Part shown: one piece after another, positions 18,702 to 27,445 of the stretch | Numbering within the stretch: position 1 is the first letter of the stretch | How the letters are laid out: each line of letters opens with the position of its first letter | Source of the DNA: RYN-230 sp963713815 | GTDB taxonomy: Bacteria > Actinomycetota > Actinomycetes > Streptosporangiales > Streptosporangiaceae | DNA: 64,000 nt | Direction of reading: 5' to 3' | NCBI GenBank assembly: GCA_963713815.1 | Contig: CAVQNH010000050.1 | Location: forward strand, 22,740-86,739 | Position numbers and translations under genes: made by a program | Notes under the pieces: model-generated | Told to the model about the DNA's origin: nothing | The model's database searches: none | The model's input: the letters and a program-made list of their open reading frames with translations, nothing else

Positions 18702-19725
18702 CCGACTGCCCGTAACTGGGCGCCTCGGACACCCGGACGTTCCGCGGCACGATCGAGCCGAGGACCACCTCGCCGAAGTGCTCCCGGACCTCGTCCGCGA
18801 CCTGCGAGGCCAGGCGGGTCCGGCCGTCGAACATGGTGAGCAGGATGGTGGAGATGGTCAGGTCCGGATTCAGGTGGCTCTTGACCAGGTCCACCGTGCG
18901 CAGCAACTGCTCGAGTCCCTCCAGCGCGTAGTACTCACACTGGATGGGGATGAGCACCTCAGCCGCGGCCACCAGGGCATTGACCGTAAGCAATCCCAGC
19001 GACGGCGGGCAATCAATCAGGATGTAGTCGAGCTGTGACTCGTCGTAAGCACGCAAGGCGCGGGAGAGCCGTCCCTCGCGGGCGACCATCGGCACGAGTT
19101 CGATCTCCGCACCGGCCAGGTCGATGGTGGCGGGGGCGCAGTAGAGCAGGGGGATGTCCTCGACCGCGTGAATGATCCCGACCAGCGGCTGGTCCTCGAC
19201 CAGCACGTGGTAAATCGAGGTGATCCCCGCCCGGTGGTCCACATCCAGCGCCGTGGACGCGTTGCCCTGCGGGTCCAGGTCGATGACCAGTACCCGCGAA
19301 CCGTGCTGGGCCAGGGCCGCCGCGAGATTGACCGCGGTGGTGGTCTTGCCCACGCCACCCTTCTGGTTGGCGATGGTGATCACCCGGCAGGAGCCGGGAC
19401 GGGGCCAGGCGCGCTCTGGCCGGCCCGCACCCGCGGTGGCCGTGCGGGCCTGACCGGCCATGAGCTCCTCGTCGGGCTGCCTTGCCGCGGGAACTACCAA
19501 TTCATGCCTTCCGCCGCCGGTGGCCACGCCCGTCCCTGCGTCGCCGGTACCTGAGTCCCCCGGGCCCGGCTTCCCTGCGTCCGGGCCCGGGTCGCGCGTA
19601 CCTGAGTCACCTGCACCTGCCTGGCCCTCGTGCTGGCCGGCTGCCCGCGGTGCGCCCGCGGGCACGGTTGCCTGCGCCTCGGTTCCCCCACCCGGCCGCA
19701 CCGCGGCCCGCCGGCGCCTTCGCAT
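18601..19725 (-). CDS. parA: Chromosome partitioning ATPase ParA
   Basis: Walker-type ATPase that, with ParB, moves the replicated origins. Core motifs: deviant Walker A NQKGGVGKTTTAVNLA, Walker A' IDLDPQGNAS, Walker B DYILIDCPPSLG. Start is uncertain: ATG at 19725 (MRRRRRAAV, preceded by GAGGGGG) gives 375 residues with a Gly/Asp-rich N-terminal extension of about 110 residues; ATG at 19461 would give a compact ParA. A near-parS site lies just upstream of the longer start. The gene ends with TAG at 18603-18601 inside the overlap with the MFS gene. Confidence 0.93.
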   Translation of the reverse strand: MRRRRRAAVRPGGGTEAQATVPAGAPRAAGQHEGQAGAGDSGTRDPGPDAGKPGPGDSGTGDAGTGVATGGGRHELVVPAARQPDEELMAGQARTATAGAGRPERAWPRPGSCRVITIANQKGGVGKTTTAVNLAAALAQHGSRVLVIDLDPQGNASTALDVDHRAGITSIYHVLVEDQPLVGIIHAVEDIPLLYCAPATIDLAGAEIELVPMVAREGRLSRALRAYDESQLDYILIDCPPSLGLLTVNALVAAAEVLIPIQCEYYALEGLEQLLRTVDLVKSHLNPDLTISTILLTMFDGRTRLASQVADEVREHFGEVVLGSIVPRNVRVSEAPSYGQSVMTYDPASSGAVAYLEAAREMAHRSAPGQPAPV

Positions 19726-19779
19726 GTCCCCCTCATTTCCATCGGGATAGATGCCGGCCCCGACCGGGACCGGCACCGG

Positions 19780-19795
19780 TGCTTCACGTGAAACG
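19780..19795. promoter_or_regulatory. Near-consensus parS site upstream of parA
   Basis: TGCTTCACGTGAAACG differs from the parS palindrome at positions 3 and 16 only and keeps the TTCACGTGAA core. It lies 55 bases before the ATG chosen for parA, so ParB bound here could influence parA transcription. Confidence 0.7.
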
Positions 19796-19962
19796 CCGCC
19801 TGCGGGCCAGCCCAGCCCCAGGGCCCGGGATGGCCGCGGTACCGCCCCGCCCGCCGTGCCATCCCCGGAGCCAGCTCTAGCTTCGTCTGGCCATCCCAGG
19901 CCCGCTGCGGAAGCCACCGCCGCGCTCCTCTCCCGGCCCGATGCCCGCGCGCTCCGGTCCCG

Positions 19963-20601
19963 CTACCGGCCAGCGACCATCCGCACGACTGTCGCGGCCC
20001 GATCGACCTTACCGTCCCCGGCCCGCACTACGGCCACGTCTCGCATACCCAGCCGGCGCAACACCGGCCGGGCCTGGGCGACCTCCTCCTCGGCGGCCGC
20101 ACCCTTGACGGCCAGTATCAGCCCGCCGGGCCGGACCAGGCCGGCCGCCAGGCCAGCGAGACGGTCCAGCGGCGCTACCGCGCGGGCCGTCACCACATCC
20201 GCGGCCAGCTTCCCGGCCACCTCCTCGGCGGTGGCCCGGTAGACCTGAGCGTTGCGCAAGCCCAGCTCCTGGACGCACTCGTCGAGGAACAGCGAGCGGC
20301 GTTCCATCCGCTCGAGCAGGGTGACCTGGACGTCGGGGAGCAGCAGGGCCAGGACGATTCCCGGCAGCCCCGCTCCGGAGCCGAGGTCGATGAGCGCCGA
20401 CGGCCTGGGCACCAGGTCCGCGACCGCTGCGCAGTTAAGCACGTGGCGGGTCCAGAGCCGGGGTACTTCCCGTGGCCCGAGCAGTCCCCGGATGACCCCG
20501 GGCCCGGCCAGCATCTGGACGTACCGCTCGGCGAGCGGGAGCGCGGTCCCGAACACGTCCGCTGCCTCCGCGGGAGGCGGCGGCACCTCACCGGGGGGCA
20601 C
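19963..20601 (-). CDS. rsmG: 16S rRNA (guanine527-N7)-methyltransferase
   Basis: Transfers methyl from S-adenosylmethionine to N7 of G527 in 16S rRNA; loss gives low-level streptomycin resistance. It shows the SAM-binding motif IDLGSGAGLPGIVLALL, LLERMERRSLFLDE, and VVTARAVAPLDRL. The GTG at 20601 (VPPGEVPPPP) begins 7 bases after the jag stop and gives about 212 residues, near the family norm; GTG at 20586 is also possible. It is the last gene of the jag-rsmG pair and precedes parA. Confidence 0.92.
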   Translation of the reverse strand: MPPGEVPPPPAEAADVFGTALPLAERYVQMLAGPGVIRGLLGPREVPRLWTRHVLNCAAVADLVPRPSALIDLGSGAGLPGIVLALLLPDVQVTLLERMERRSLFLDECVQELGLRNAQVYRATAEEVAGKLAADVVTARAVAPLDRLAGLAAGLVRPGGLILAVKGAAAEEEVAQARPVLRRLGMRDVAVVRAGDGKVDRAATVVRMVAGR

Positions 20602-20608
20602 GACGGGG

Positions 20609-21280
20609 TCAGCCGACAGGGAAGACGACCACCCGGCGGTTCGGCTCCTCGCCCTCAGACTCGCTGCGCAGCCCGGCAGCCGCGACCGCATCGTGCACGA
20701 CCTTGCGCTCGAACGGCGTCATGGCGTCCAGGCGCTGGGGCACCCCGCTGGTCTTGACCTCGGCGGCCGCGTCGCGGCCCAGCTCGGTGAGCTCGACCCG
20801 GCGGCGGGCCCGGTATCCGCCCACGTCCAGCATGATCCGGGTACGGGCCCCCGTCTGCCGGTGCACCGCGAGGCGGGTCAGCTCCTGCAGGGCCTCCAGG
20901 ACCTCACCGCGCGGGCCGATGAGCTCCTGCAGCGTCGCGCCGACCACGGAGACCAGGGCGCGGTCGCCTTCGACGTCCATGTCGATGTCGCCATCGAGGT
21001 CGGCCACGTCGAGGAGGCCCTCGACGTAGTCAGCGGCGATCTCGCTTTCCTGCTCGAGGTCGGCCGGGTCGACCTCGGCGGGGACCTCGCCGGCGTCGGA
21101 CGCCACGGAGTCGTCGGCGTCGTCCTCGCCGTCGATGCCGGTCTCGCCGTCGGCTATCACGTCCAGGTCCTCGGGCCCCTGCTCGCCCAGGCCGGTCGCC
21201 CCGGCGCTCTCACCCGCCAGTGCCTGGCCGGCAGTGTCACCGCTGGCAACGGTGCCCGCGTCCTCCGCTTGGCTCACCAC
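20609..21280 (-). CDS. jag: RNA-binding protein Jag/KhpB (KH and R3H domains)
   Basis: RNA-binding protein linked to cell envelope and YidC function in Gram-positive bacteria. An acidic N-terminal half (many Asp/Glu, residues about 1-105) is followed by a KH domain (LVSVVGATLQELIGPRGEVL, the GxxG loop) and a C-terminal R3H domain (LDAMTPFERKVVHDAV then NRRVVVFP). AGGAGG six bases before GTG at 21280 fixes the start; a second GTG at 21277 is adjacent. It lies between yidC and rsmG in the same direction. Confidence 0.92.
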   Translation of the reverse strand: MVSQAEDAGTVASGDTAGQALAGESAGATGLGEQGPEDLDVIADGETGIDGEDDADDSVASDAGEVPAEVDPADLEQESEIAADYVEGLLDVADLDGDIDMDVEGDRALVSVVGATLQELIGPRGEVLEALQELTRLAVHRQTGARTRIMLDVGGYRARRRVELTELGRDAAAEVKTSGVPQRLDAMTPFERKVVHDAVAAAGLRSESEGEEPNRRVVVFPVG

Positions 21281-21350
21281 CGGGTTCCTCCTCGTTCGGG
21301 GTTGCTCATGTGCCGCTACGACTCGCATAGGTCGCAGCTGGCCTTAGCTT

Positions 21351-22669
21351 TTATCGCTTGCCCGAGCGCCGGCTGCGGGGCTGCCGCACCGGCTGCTGCC
21401 TGACGATCTTAGTCTCGGGCTGCGGCTCGGGTGGCTCGGGTTCGGTGCGGCCCTTGACGAGCCTGCGCAGGCCGCCGCCGCTGCCGTTCGAGCCCGTCCC
21501 GGCCCCCTTGGCGGCCGGCGTGCTGGCGGGCTTGGCCGCCCCGTTACCGGCCTGCTTACCGGTGGCCGGTTTGCCGGGTGACGGCTTGGCCGATGACTTG
21601 GCCGGCGACTTGCGCAGCTGGTTGATCGGCCGGCCCGACTGGGTGGCGGCCGGCTTGGCCTGCTGGGCCGTGGCCGGCTTGGCCTGCTGGGCAGCGTCGC
21701 CGTTCGCGGTCTGGGTTCCGTCAGTTTTCGCCGCCTGGGCGGCCGCGGCCTTGGCCGCAGCCTGCTGGCGTGCGGCGGCCCGGCCGGCGGCGGTCACGTT
21801 CGGGGCCGGCTTGGCCGGTGCCCCCTTACCCGCTGGCCTGCCCCCGGGCTTGCCACCGGTGGCGGCGGGGGCCGCCCGGCGGTCGCCGTGGCCGGCGGCG
21901 GGAATCTCCTGAACAGCACGTACTGCTGGCCGAGCGTCCACAGGTTCGTCGTGACCCAGTACAGGACCAGGCCGTACTGCCAGTACAGCCCGGACAGCGC
22001 GAACACCGGCACGATGTACTGCATCATCTTCTGCGATGACGCCATCGGGTTGTTGGGGTCCACCTGCGGGGTCATGCCGCGCTTCATGCTCTGCCGCACG
22101 GTCATGAACGTGGTCGCCGCGCTGACCACGACGGTCAGCAGGATGACGATCTTCGGGCCCGGCCCGATCGACGAGAACGTGGGCGGGAGAATCGACGTCA
22201 GCAGCCGGTCCGCCACGGTGACGACCCCGAAGATCTTGGCGTGCTGCGCGCTGGCCACCACCGCGGGGGTCAGGCCGTACTTCGGCTGGTCCTCGGCGAT
22301 CGCCCGGAGCACGCCGAACAGGGCGAAGAAGACCGGTAGCTGTGCCACCACAGGGAGACAGCCGGCGAGGGGGTTCGCGCCGTTCTCCTTGTACAGCTTC
22401 ATGGTCTCTTCGTTGAGCTTCTGCTTGTCGCCCTTGTACTTCTTCTTCAGCTCAGCGACCTGCGGCGCGAGAGCGGTCATCTTCCTGGTCGCGTGCATCT
22501 GCTTGATGAACAGCGGCACCAGGATCAGCCGCATCAGCACGACGAGGATGACGATCGACAGCGCCCATGCCGCCCCACTGGAGTCGCCGAAGATGGCACC
22601 CAGCCCCGCGTGCAGGCGCATGATCACCCACGCGACCGCGTCGTACAGTGGGGTAAGCGGGTTGGTCAC
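21351..22669 (-). CDS. yidC: Membrane protein insertase YidC (frameshifted tail)
   Basis: Inserts proteins into the plasma membrane alone or with Sec. It shows the YidC core of five spans: LSIVILVVLMRLILVPLFIK (with the groove arginine), the cytoplasmic coiled region (VAELKKKYKGDKQKLNEE), NPLAGCLPVVAQLPVFFALF, and LYWQYGLVLYWVTTNLWTL. The core frame soon leaves Pro-rich sequence at about 21900, while the overlapping frame carries a Lys/Ala-rich basic tail to TAA at 21351. Joined, they give about 439 residues, as in Streptomyces YidC. The GTG start overlaps the yidD stop (GTGA). Confidence 0.88.
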
Positions 22670-22977
22670 GACCTCGCTCCTTGTGCTGGGGGCGTCAGCC
22701 GCCCTGCGCGGCGGGGCGGCACTGGATCAAAACCGCCCCGGTTAAAGGGATGGCAGCGGCCAATCCTGCAGACCGCCAGCCACGAACCTCGCATCGCCCC
22801 ATGCACCCTGACTGCCTCCAGGGCGTAGGCGCTGCACGAGGGCTCGAACCGGCACCGCGGCCCGAGCATCGGGCTGATGAAACGCCGGTAGGTACCGATC
22901 ACCAGCAGCAGGACCCGGGCGGCTGCCGACGGCGGAGCCGCCGGGCGGCCTGGACTGGTCTCGGGTGAGCTGATCAT
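22666..22977 (-). CDS. yidD: Membrane protein insertion efficiency factor YidD
   Basis: Small membrane-associated protein that helps YidC-dependent insertion. The 103 residues contain the family signature: LLLVIGTYRRFISPMLGPRC followed by RFEPSCSAYALEA and GRCHPFNRGGFDPVP with the conserved cysteines. Four-base overlaps at both ends (ATGA with rnpA, GTGA with yidC) show a tightly coupled operon rpmH-rnpA-yidD-yidC. Confidence 0.95.
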   Translation of the reverse strand: MISSPETSPGRPAAPPSAAARVLLLVIGTYRRFISPMLGPRCRFEPSCSAYALEAVRVHGAMRGSWLAVCRIGRCHPFNRGGFDPVPPRRAGRLTPPAQGARS

Positions 22978-23336
22978 CGGCTCAGCGCCCCCAGCTGCCG
23001 CCGCAGCAATGTGTTGATCACCAAGTCGAGTTCAGCGGCAAGGTCCGACTGGCGTGCGGTTGCGGCCCGCGGATTGGCGCGAACCACAAGCAGGCTACCT
23101 TGCGGCAGAGACTCCATATACCCGCCCATGAGCGCGCGCAGTCTGCGGCGCACCTTGTTCCGTACCACCGCGCCGCCCACCGCCCGGCTCACCACGAATC
23201 CTGCCCGGGCCGGCTCTGCTGAACCGGGGCGGACCAGCAGGTGCCCGGTCAGCAGCGGCCGGCCGGTCCGGCTGCCGCCCCGTATGGCGGCGGTGAAATC
23301 CTCACGCCGACGCATCCGGGCGGCTGCGGGAAGCAC
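22974..23336 (-). CDS. rnpA: Ribonuclease P protein component
   Basis: Protein subunit of RNase P, which matures tRNA 5' ends. The 120 residues show RMRRREDFTAAIRGG, the RNR-type motif VVRNKVRRRLRALM, and LLVVRANPRAA. GTG at 23336 follows GGGAGG by five bases, which decides the start against a longer frame reaching to 23624. It is 35 bases after rpmH, the normal arrangement. Confidence 0.95.
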   Translation of the reverse strand: MLPAAARMRRREDFTAAIRGGSRTGRPLLTGHLLVRPGSAEPARAGFVVSRAVGGAVVRNKVRRRLRALMGGYMESLPQGSLLVVRANPRAATARQSDLAAELDLVINTLLRRQLGALSR

Positions 23337-23371
23337 GGTGACCTCCCTGGTCTTTGGCCGGAAAAAGCAGG

Positions 23372-23509
23372 TCAGACACTGATCCGCGCGCGGCCCTTGC
23401 GCCGCCGCGCGGATAGGATCGCGCGGCCCGCCCTGGTCCGCATGCGCAGCCTGAAACCGTGCGTCTTGGCACGCCGTCGGTTGTTCGGCTGGAACGTACG
23501 CTTGCTCAC
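23372..23509 (-). CDS. rpmH: 50S ribosomal protein L34
   Basis: The 45-residue protein matches L34 throughout: SKRTFQPNNRRRAKTHGFR and RMRTRAGRAILSARRRKG. The start is GTG at 23509 with GGAG at a normal distance. First gene of the minus-strand rpmH-rnpA-yidD-yidC operon, diverging from dnaA as in most bacteria. Confidence 0.97.
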   Translation of the reverse strand: MSKRTFQPNNRRRAKTHGFRLRMRTRAGRAILSARRRKGRARISV

Positions 23510-23875
23510 AGGAACTCCAGGTACCGATCTGGGCTTGGGACCCGCGGCAGCGATAAGCGCGCATGCGGGATTGGCCACCGTGGAAGTGGCTGGGTCTGCT
23601 CACGTTACGCGCACCCACGGCCACCGGTCAAACCAGCGGGGGCCCGCACATCCGGTAGAAGCCCCGGTTTGCTTACGCTCGCCACCCTCGGCCCCTAGGC
23701 TGTGGACAACGCTCCGGCCGGGGGTGGCCGGAGGCGGGCACGCGGGTCCTATCCACAGGCATCCTTCCCGCGCGATCCGTGCACACCGTGATATCCGGCG
23801 TGCACAACCTGTGGACAAAGCTGTTGATCACACTGAGTTTGAGCAGACTGGGGGGGCGCGAGGGGTGGACGACCA
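23510..23875. promoter_or_regulatory. rpmH-dnaA intergenic region with DnaA boxes
   Basis: The 366-bp divergent promoter region has no gene. Perfect DnaA boxes (TTGTCCACA, read on the minus strand as TGTGGACAA) lie at 23701-23709 and 23810-23818, and CTATCCACA at 23751-23759 differs from the E. coli box by one base. They fit dnaA autoregulation or an upstream part of the origin. GAGGGG near 23860 serves as the dnaA ribosome site. Confidence 0.75.
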
Positions 23876-25663
23876 ATGAGTGAGACTGACCTCGCGGAGG
23901 TATGGGCCAGGTCACTGGACGAGCTGGCGACCATGCAGATAGAGCCGCACCAGCGGGCGTGGCTCAAACTGACCCGCCCGCTCGGGCTGGTCGAGAACAC
24001 GGCGCTCATCGCCACGCCCAACGAGTTCGTCAAGGAACAGCTGGAGACCCGGCTGCGGGCGCTGATCACCCACGCGCTGTCCCGGGAACTGGGGCGCAGC
24101 ATCCAGCTGGCCGTGACGGTCGACCCCACCGCGATCACCGCGGCGTCGGCCTTCCCCGCCGCCCCGGCCGATCCCGGCCTGGAGGCCGGCCAGGAGGGCC
24201 ACGCCGCAATGCCCGGCACCCTGGGCGGCCCGACGGATGGCCGGGTCCCGCGGGCAGCCGATCCCCTGCACGACCGCGGCTCCCTGGGCACACCGGTTCT
24301 CTGGGCACCGGTTCCCTGGGCACCGGTTCCCTGGGCACGGCGGGCGGTTCTCCCGGCGCGACCGGTTCTCCCGGCACCACCGCTTCTCCCGGCACCACGG
24401 GCGGCCTGCCCGGCGGCACGGAAGCCGGGAACGGGTCGGGGGACGGGCAGCTGGGCCTCCCCGGGCACCCGGGCCTGGCCGCGCCAGCGGCGCAGGCGCC
24501 GGGATACCCGGCGGCGCGGCCGGGCCTGGCTCCCGTGGACGGGGCGCCGCTGGGCGGGCCGTTCGATGCGCTGGCCGGCCTGGCCGCAGCATCCCGGGCC
24601 GCTGCCCGGGGCGCCCCGGCCCACGCAGGCCCGGCTCAATCCCAAGTACACGTTCGAGACCTTCGTGATCGGCTCGAGCAACCGCTTCGCCCACGCTGCG
24701 GCGGTCGCGGTCGCCGAGGCACCCGCCAAGGCCTACAACCCGCTCTTCGTGTACGGCGACTCCGGCCTCGGCAAGACGCATCTGCTGCACGCGATCGGCC
24801 ACTACGCGCAAAGCCTCTACCACGGCGTGAAGGTCAGGTACGTGAGCTCCGAAGAGTTCACGAACGATTTCATCAACATGATCAGGGACGGCAAGCAGGA
24901 CGGGTTCCGCCGCCGGTACCGCGACGTGGACGTGCTCCTGGTGGACGACATCCAGTTCCTGGAGAACAAGGAAGGCACCCAGGAGGAGTTCTTCCACACC
25001 TTCAATACCCTGCACAACGCGAGCAAGCAGATCGTGATCTCCAGTGACCGGGCCCCCAAACGGCTCGTCACGCTGGAAGACCGGCTGCGCAGCCGGTTCG
25101 AGTGGGGACTGATCACCGACGTCCAGCCGCCCGAACTGGAAACGCGCATCGCGATCCTGCGGAAGAAGGCGGTCCAGGAAGGGCTGAACGCGCCGCCCGA
25201 GGCCCTCGAGTACATCGCCAGCCGGATCTCGACCAACATCCGGGAGCTGGAAGGCGCCCTGATCCGGGTGACCGCGTTCGCCAGCCTGAACCGCCAGTCC
25301 GTTGACCTCCAGCTCGCGGAGATCGTGCTCAAGGACCTCATCCCCGAGGCCCAGGGGCCGGAGATCACGGCGGCCACGATCATGGGACAGACCGCCTCGT
25401 ACTTCGGGCTGTCCATCGACGACCTGTGCGGGACCTCACGGTCCCGGGTACTGGTCACCGCCCGGCAGATTGCCATGTACCTGTGCCGCGAGCTCACCGA
25501 TCTCTCGCTACCCAAGATCGGCCAGCAGTTCGGCGGCCGCGACCACACGACCGTGATGCACGCGGACCGGAAAATCCGGAATCTGATGGCAGAACGGCGG
25601 TCCATCTACAACCAGGTGACGGAACTCACTAACCGAATCAAACAGCAGGCACGGTCGGGGTGA
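23876..25663 (+). CDS. dnaA: Replication initiator DnaA (double frameshift in linker)
   Basis: Initiates chromosome replication at oriC. Domain I (residues 1-85; LAEVWARSLDEL), a long domain II linker, domain III AAA+ (Walker A GDSGLGKTHLLHAIG, Walker B VDVLLVDDIQFLEN, RAPKRLVTLEDRLRSRFEWG) and domain IV with the DNA-binding signature GGRDHTTVMHADRKI. The frame stays open for 595 codons, but from about 24292 to 24615 third-position G/C and composition favour the neighbouring frame, which reads a normal Gly/Ser/Thr/Pro linker (GSLGTGSLGT). Two compensating indels are likely; domains I, III and IV are unaffected. ATG at 23876. Confidence 0.97.
   Translation: MSETDLAEVWARSLDELATMQIEPHQRAWLKLTRPLGLVENTALIATPNEFVKEQLETRLRALITHALSRELGRSIQLAVTVDPTAITAASAFPAAPADPGLEAGQEGHAAMPGTLGGPTDGRVPRAADPLHDRGSLGTPVLWAPVPWAPVPWARRAVLPARPVLPAPPLLPAPRAACPAARKPGTGRGTGSWASPGTRAWPRQRRRRRDTRRRGRAWLPWTGRRWAGRSMRWPAWPQHPGPLPGAPRPTQARLNPKYTFETFVIGSSNRFAHAAAVAVAEAPAKAYNPLFVYGDSGLGKTHLLHAIGHYAQSLYHGVKVRYVSSEEFTNDFINMIRDGKQDGFRRRYRDVDVLLVDDIQFLENKEGTQEEFFHTFNTLHNASKQIVISSDRAPKRLVTLEDRLRSRFEWGLITDVQPPELETRIAILRKKAVQEGLNAPPEALEYIASRISTNIRELEGALIRVTAFASLNRQSVDLQLAEIVLKDLIPEAQGPEITAATIMGQTASYFGLSIDDLCGTSRSRVLVTARQIAMYLCRELTDLSLPKIGQQFGGRDHTTVMHADRKIRNLMAERRSIYNQVTELTNRIKQQARSG
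24284..24345 (+). repeat. 15-bp tandem repeat in the dnaA linker
   Basis: CTGGGCACCGGTTCC is repeated: 24284-24300 (with two extra bases, CA), 24301-24315, 24316-24330, and a partial copy from 24331. The two-base surplus in the first copy is exactly what shifts the reading frame; without it the repeats encode GSLGT units. Confidence 0.8.
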
Positions 25664-26100
25664 ACAACCACAGAACAGCGCTGTCCGTCACAATAAGTAC
25701 ACACAGGCTGTGGAAATCTCTGTGGACAGCCTTGGGACGAACAGAGGACAACGCGGGGAAAGCGGTGGGAAGCCGCCGGGGAATCTGCGGGAATCGGCCC
25801 GCCGTCCCCAGCGCGTCCCCCGCCGGGGCCCCGCCAGGCACAGCTACTGTGGACGCGCATTCCGGCCCTGAGCTGGGAAGACTTCGTCTGTCCCCAGCGT
25901 CCACCGACCCTATTGCGACTACGTACTTCTATCTATCAATGAAAACAACAACGCACCAGGCAAGTCCCGGGCCGCTCACGCCAACGCGCCTGCCGCAGCC
26001 CTTCCGACCCAGTCGCCGGGACAGATACCCACGAGGTGGGCAGCTCCAAACCGGTGCCCGAGCCTGAGCAGAAAATCTCCAGAAGGGGAGGCAGCTTCCG
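25664..26100. other. oriC: Replication origin region (oriC)
   Basis: The 437-bp gap between dnaA and dnaN is where actinobacterial oriC lies. DnaA-box-like sequences on the minus strand are at 25709-25717 (TGTGGAAAT), 25721-25729 (TGTGGACAG) and 25849-25857 (TGTGGACGC). An A/T-rich stretch at about 25910-25955 (TATTGCGACTACGTACTTCT onward), exceptional for this DNA, is a candidate unwinding element. There are fewer good boxes than in Streptomyces oriC. GAAGGGGAGG near 26080 precedes dnaN. Confidence 0.8.
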
Positions 26101-27231
26101 GTGAAGATCCAGGTAGAACGCGATGTACTGGCTGAAGCCGTGGCGTGGACGGCCCGTGCCCTGCCGGCCCGGCCCGCCGTCCCGGTCCTGGCGGGAATCC
26201 GCCTGCAGGCAGCCGGGGACCTGACCTTGTCCAGCTTCGACTATGACGTCTCGGCGCAGGCCCGGGTGCCGGTCGAGGCGGAGGAGGAAGGCGAGGCCCT
26301 GGTCTCCGGCCGCCTGCTCGCGGAGATCACCCGGAGCCTGCCCGCCCGCCCGGTGGAGATCATCACCGACGGCGCGCGGGCCACGCTCACCTGTGGCAGC
26401 GCCACGTTCACCCTGCTGACCATGCCGACCGAGGACTACCCGACCCTGCCGGAGATGCCCCCTCCGGCGGGCTCCATCGGGAGCGACGCGTTCGCGTCCG
26501 CGGTAAGCCAGTCGGCCACCGCGGCCGGCCGGGACGACACGCTGCCCGCGCTGACCGGCGTCCGGATCGAGATCGAGGGCGAGACTCTCACCCTGGTCTC
26601 CACCGACCGCTACCGGCTCGCGGTCCGCGAGCTGCGCTGGACCCCGGCCCGCCCCGACCTGTCCGCCGCGGTGCTGGTCCCGGCCCGGGCGCTGGCCGAC
26701 ACGGCCCGCGCGCTGACCGCCGGCGCGGAAGTGTCCATCGCACTGGCGCTGCCCGGGGAGGAGGGCGCCGGAGGCGAAGGGATGATCGGGTTCGAGGGCG
26801 GCGGCCGCCGGACCACCACCCGGCTGCTCGGCGGCGACTTCCCGCGCTACGAGTCCCTGCTGCCCAAGCAGGTGAACGCGGTGGCCGAGCTCGCGACCGC
26901 GCCGTTCGCCGAGGCCGTCAAGCGGGTGGCCCTGGTCGCCGAGCGCAACACCGCGGTCCGGCTGTCGTTTTCGGCGGGGCAGCTCGTGCTCGAGGCCGGG
27001 ACGGGGGACGAGGCGCAGGCCGAGGAGGTCATCGACGCGAGCTTCGAGGGTGACGACATCCAGATCGCGTTCAACCCGCAGTACCTGCTGGACGGGCTGA
27101 CCGCGCTGGACTCCGACATCGCCCGGATCTCGTTCACCGAGTCGGGCAAGCCCGCCCTGATCACCGGCAAGCCCGCACCGGACGAGCAGCCCGACTTCCG
27201 CTACCTGCTCATGCCCATCCGCTTGGGCTAG
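26101..27231 (+). CDS. dnaN: DNA polymerase III sliding clamp, beta subunit
   Basis: Ring-shaped clamp that tethers the replicative polymerase to DNA. The 376 residues begin MKIQVERDVLAEAVAWTARA and include LAGIRLQA, LTGVRIEIEGETLTLVSTDR and the C-terminal peptide-binding end RYLLMPIRLG. GTG at 26101 follows GGGGAGG by about 8 bases. Length is normal. It is followed directly by recF, without the gnd gene found between them in Streptomyces. Confidence 0.97.
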   Translation: MKIQVERDVLAEAVAWTARALPARPAVPVLAGIRLQAAGDLTLSSFDYDVSAQARVPVEAEEEGEALVSGRLLAEITRSLPARPVEIITDGARATLTCGSATFTLLTMPTEDYPTLPEMPPPAGSIGSDAFASAVSQSATAAGRDDTLPALTGVRIEIEGETLTLVSTDRYRLAVRELRWTPARPDLSAAVLVPARALADTARALTAGAEVSIALALPGEEGAGGEGMIGFEGGGRRTTTRLLGGDFPRYESLLPKQVNAVAELATAPFAEAVKRVALVAERNTAVRLSFSAGQLVLEAGTGDEAQAEEVIDASFEGDDIQIAFNPQYLLDGLTALDSDIARISFTESGKPALITGKPAPDEQPDFRYLLMPIRLG

Positions 27232-27252
27232 CGCTAACCCGGGCGCCCCGAT

Positions 27253-27285
27253 CGGCGCTTCGCGCCGAGCGCGGCACAGCCGCGC
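27253..27285 (+). terminator. Double hairpin after dnaN
   Basis: CGGCGC-TTC-GCGCCG (27253-27267) and GCGCGGC-ACA-GCCGCGC (27269-27285) stand side by side 21 bases after the dnaN stop. There is no T run, as is common for actinobacterial terminators. Confidence 0.5.
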
Positions 27286-27331
27286 GTGGGTTGCGGGCGG
27301 GCCGGGATCCCGCCAGGCACTGGCCCTACTG

Positions 27332-27351
27332 CCCGGGGGCGACCCCCTCGG
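27332..27351. repeat. G/C palindrome of the interspersed family (dnaN-recF gap)
   Basis: CCCGGGGGCGACCCCCTCGG resembles the cores at 41921, 52270 and 60004. It is the most divergent member and lies in non-coding DNA. Confidence 0.45.
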
Positions 27352-27432
27352 CCCTGCGCAGGCACCGGCTCACGGCTACTCGCGGGGCCAGATGGGCGGC
27401 GCCGGAGGTACGCCTGCTCCGGGCTGGCCCAG

Positions 27433-27438
27433 TAGCCT
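27433..27438 (+). promoter_or_regulatory. -10 element of a leaderless promoter (recF)
   Basis: TAGCCT matches TANNNT and ends 7 bases before GTG at 27446. It suggests recF has its own leaderless promoter rather than depending on dnaN. Confidence 0.55.
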
Positions 27439-27445
27439 GCTCCGG

